A program made the translations under genes and the position numbers. Positions 5,488 through 5,538 of a stretch of 5,538 bases of DNA are shown piece by piece (position 1 is the stretch's first letter; every line of letters begins with the position of its first letter). This DNA comes from Egaibacter sp046050465 (GTDB lineage: Bacteria > Pseudomonadota > Gammaproteobacteria > Burkholderiales > Burkholderiaceae_C): assembly GCA_046050465.1 (NCBI GenBank), contig JBJOPS010000041.1, forward strand, positions 1 through 5,538, written 5' to 3'. The notes under the pieces were generated by a model, which was not told where the DNA came from, did no database searches, and worked only from the letters and a program-made list of their open reading frames with translations.

Positions 5488-5538
5488 ATGAAACAAAAAG
5501 ACCTTGGCCTTGATCTGAGCAATCGGCGCACGCGCAAG
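5488..5538 (+). CDS. Transposase N-terminus, probable IS5 family (runs off right edge)
   Basis: Only 17 codons are visible: MKQKDLGLDLSNRRTRK. This closely resembles the N-terminus of IS5-family DDE transposases of Proteobacteria, which start with MKQ-DLGL, a Ser/Asn/Arg stretch and a basic Arg-Lys run. The catalytic DDE domain is outside the window, so activity and completeness cannot be judged. No strong ribosome binding site precedes the ATG; GACGGT abuts it. Low transposase translation is usual for insertion sequences. The gene diverges from rplU and occupies the position where a polyprenyl diphosphate synthase gene (ispB) is commonly found in proteobacteria. The call rests on a short match made by eye. 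Confidence 0.65.
   Translation, partial: MKQKDLGLDLSNRRTRK

Larger units (their letters stand above)
5371..5538 (+). mobile_element. Left end of a probable IS5-family insertion sequence (boundary uncertain)
   Basis: The call rests on the transposase-like N-terminus at 5488. IS5-group elements commonly duplicate a 4-bp YTAR target. Two CTAA sites could mark the junction: 5367-5370, giving an element start at 5371, or 5418-5421, giving a start at 5422, 66 bp before the transposase start. The other end lies outside the window, so terminal repeats and the target duplication cannot be checked. The outer boundary is used here provisionally. The 117 bp between 5371 and the ORF hold no gene, only the short repeats listed separately. 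Confidence 0.5.

Noticed and set aside
1..5538. An undescribed defence, toxin or biosynthetic system
   Set aside because: All complete genes are recognised housekeeping families plus one small family of unknown function; no unassigned coding stretch is large enough to hold such a system.

Overview
The window looks like chromosomal housekeeping DNA from a betaproteobacterium, most likely of the Comamonadaceae (Rhodoferax/Polaromonas/Acidovorax-like). This rests on the style of the proteins (RppH with a proline-containing C-terminal tail, a CNP1-like protein next to rppH, a ProB with a C-terminal PUA domain directly after obgE) and on the gene order. The assignment comes from recognising the proteins by eye; no database search was run.

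Layout, left to right. Positions 1-1095 (minus) hold the first 365 codons of proS, prolyl-tRNA synthetase, which runs off the left edge. A 92-bp divergent gap carries a good promoter for the plus-strand pair rppH (1188-1838, RNA 5' pyrophosphohydrolase) and a secreted CNP1-like protein (1828-2331), whose reading frames overlap. These face a four-gene minus-strand cluster: rplU (bL21, 5294-4983), rpmA (bL27, 4970-4713), obgE (ribosome-assembly GTPase, 4643-3573) and proB (glutamate 5-kinase, 3488-2367). A strong intrinsic terminator lies between rpmA and obgE. A probable proB terminator is embedded in the end of the convergent CNP1-like gene.

The right end (about 5371-5538) appears to be foreign. 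A plus-strand ORF starting at 5488 begins with residues typical of IS5-family transposases and runs off the edge. The insertion sits immediately upstream of the rplU promoter, where many proteobacteria have a divergent polyprenyl diphosphate synthase gene (ispB).

Functionally, rplU, rpmA and obgE all serve the 50S ribosomal subunit. proB starts proline synthesis and proS charges tRNA-Pro, so both ends of proline use are in the window, though on separate transcription units. RppH begins mRNA decay. I found no novel defence or biosynthetic system. The more interesting signals are regulatory: the terminator before obgE, a probable interspersed repeat that supplies the proB ribosome binding site, and the insertion next to the ribosomal promoter with a tandem 12-bp repeat of hairpin-forming units.
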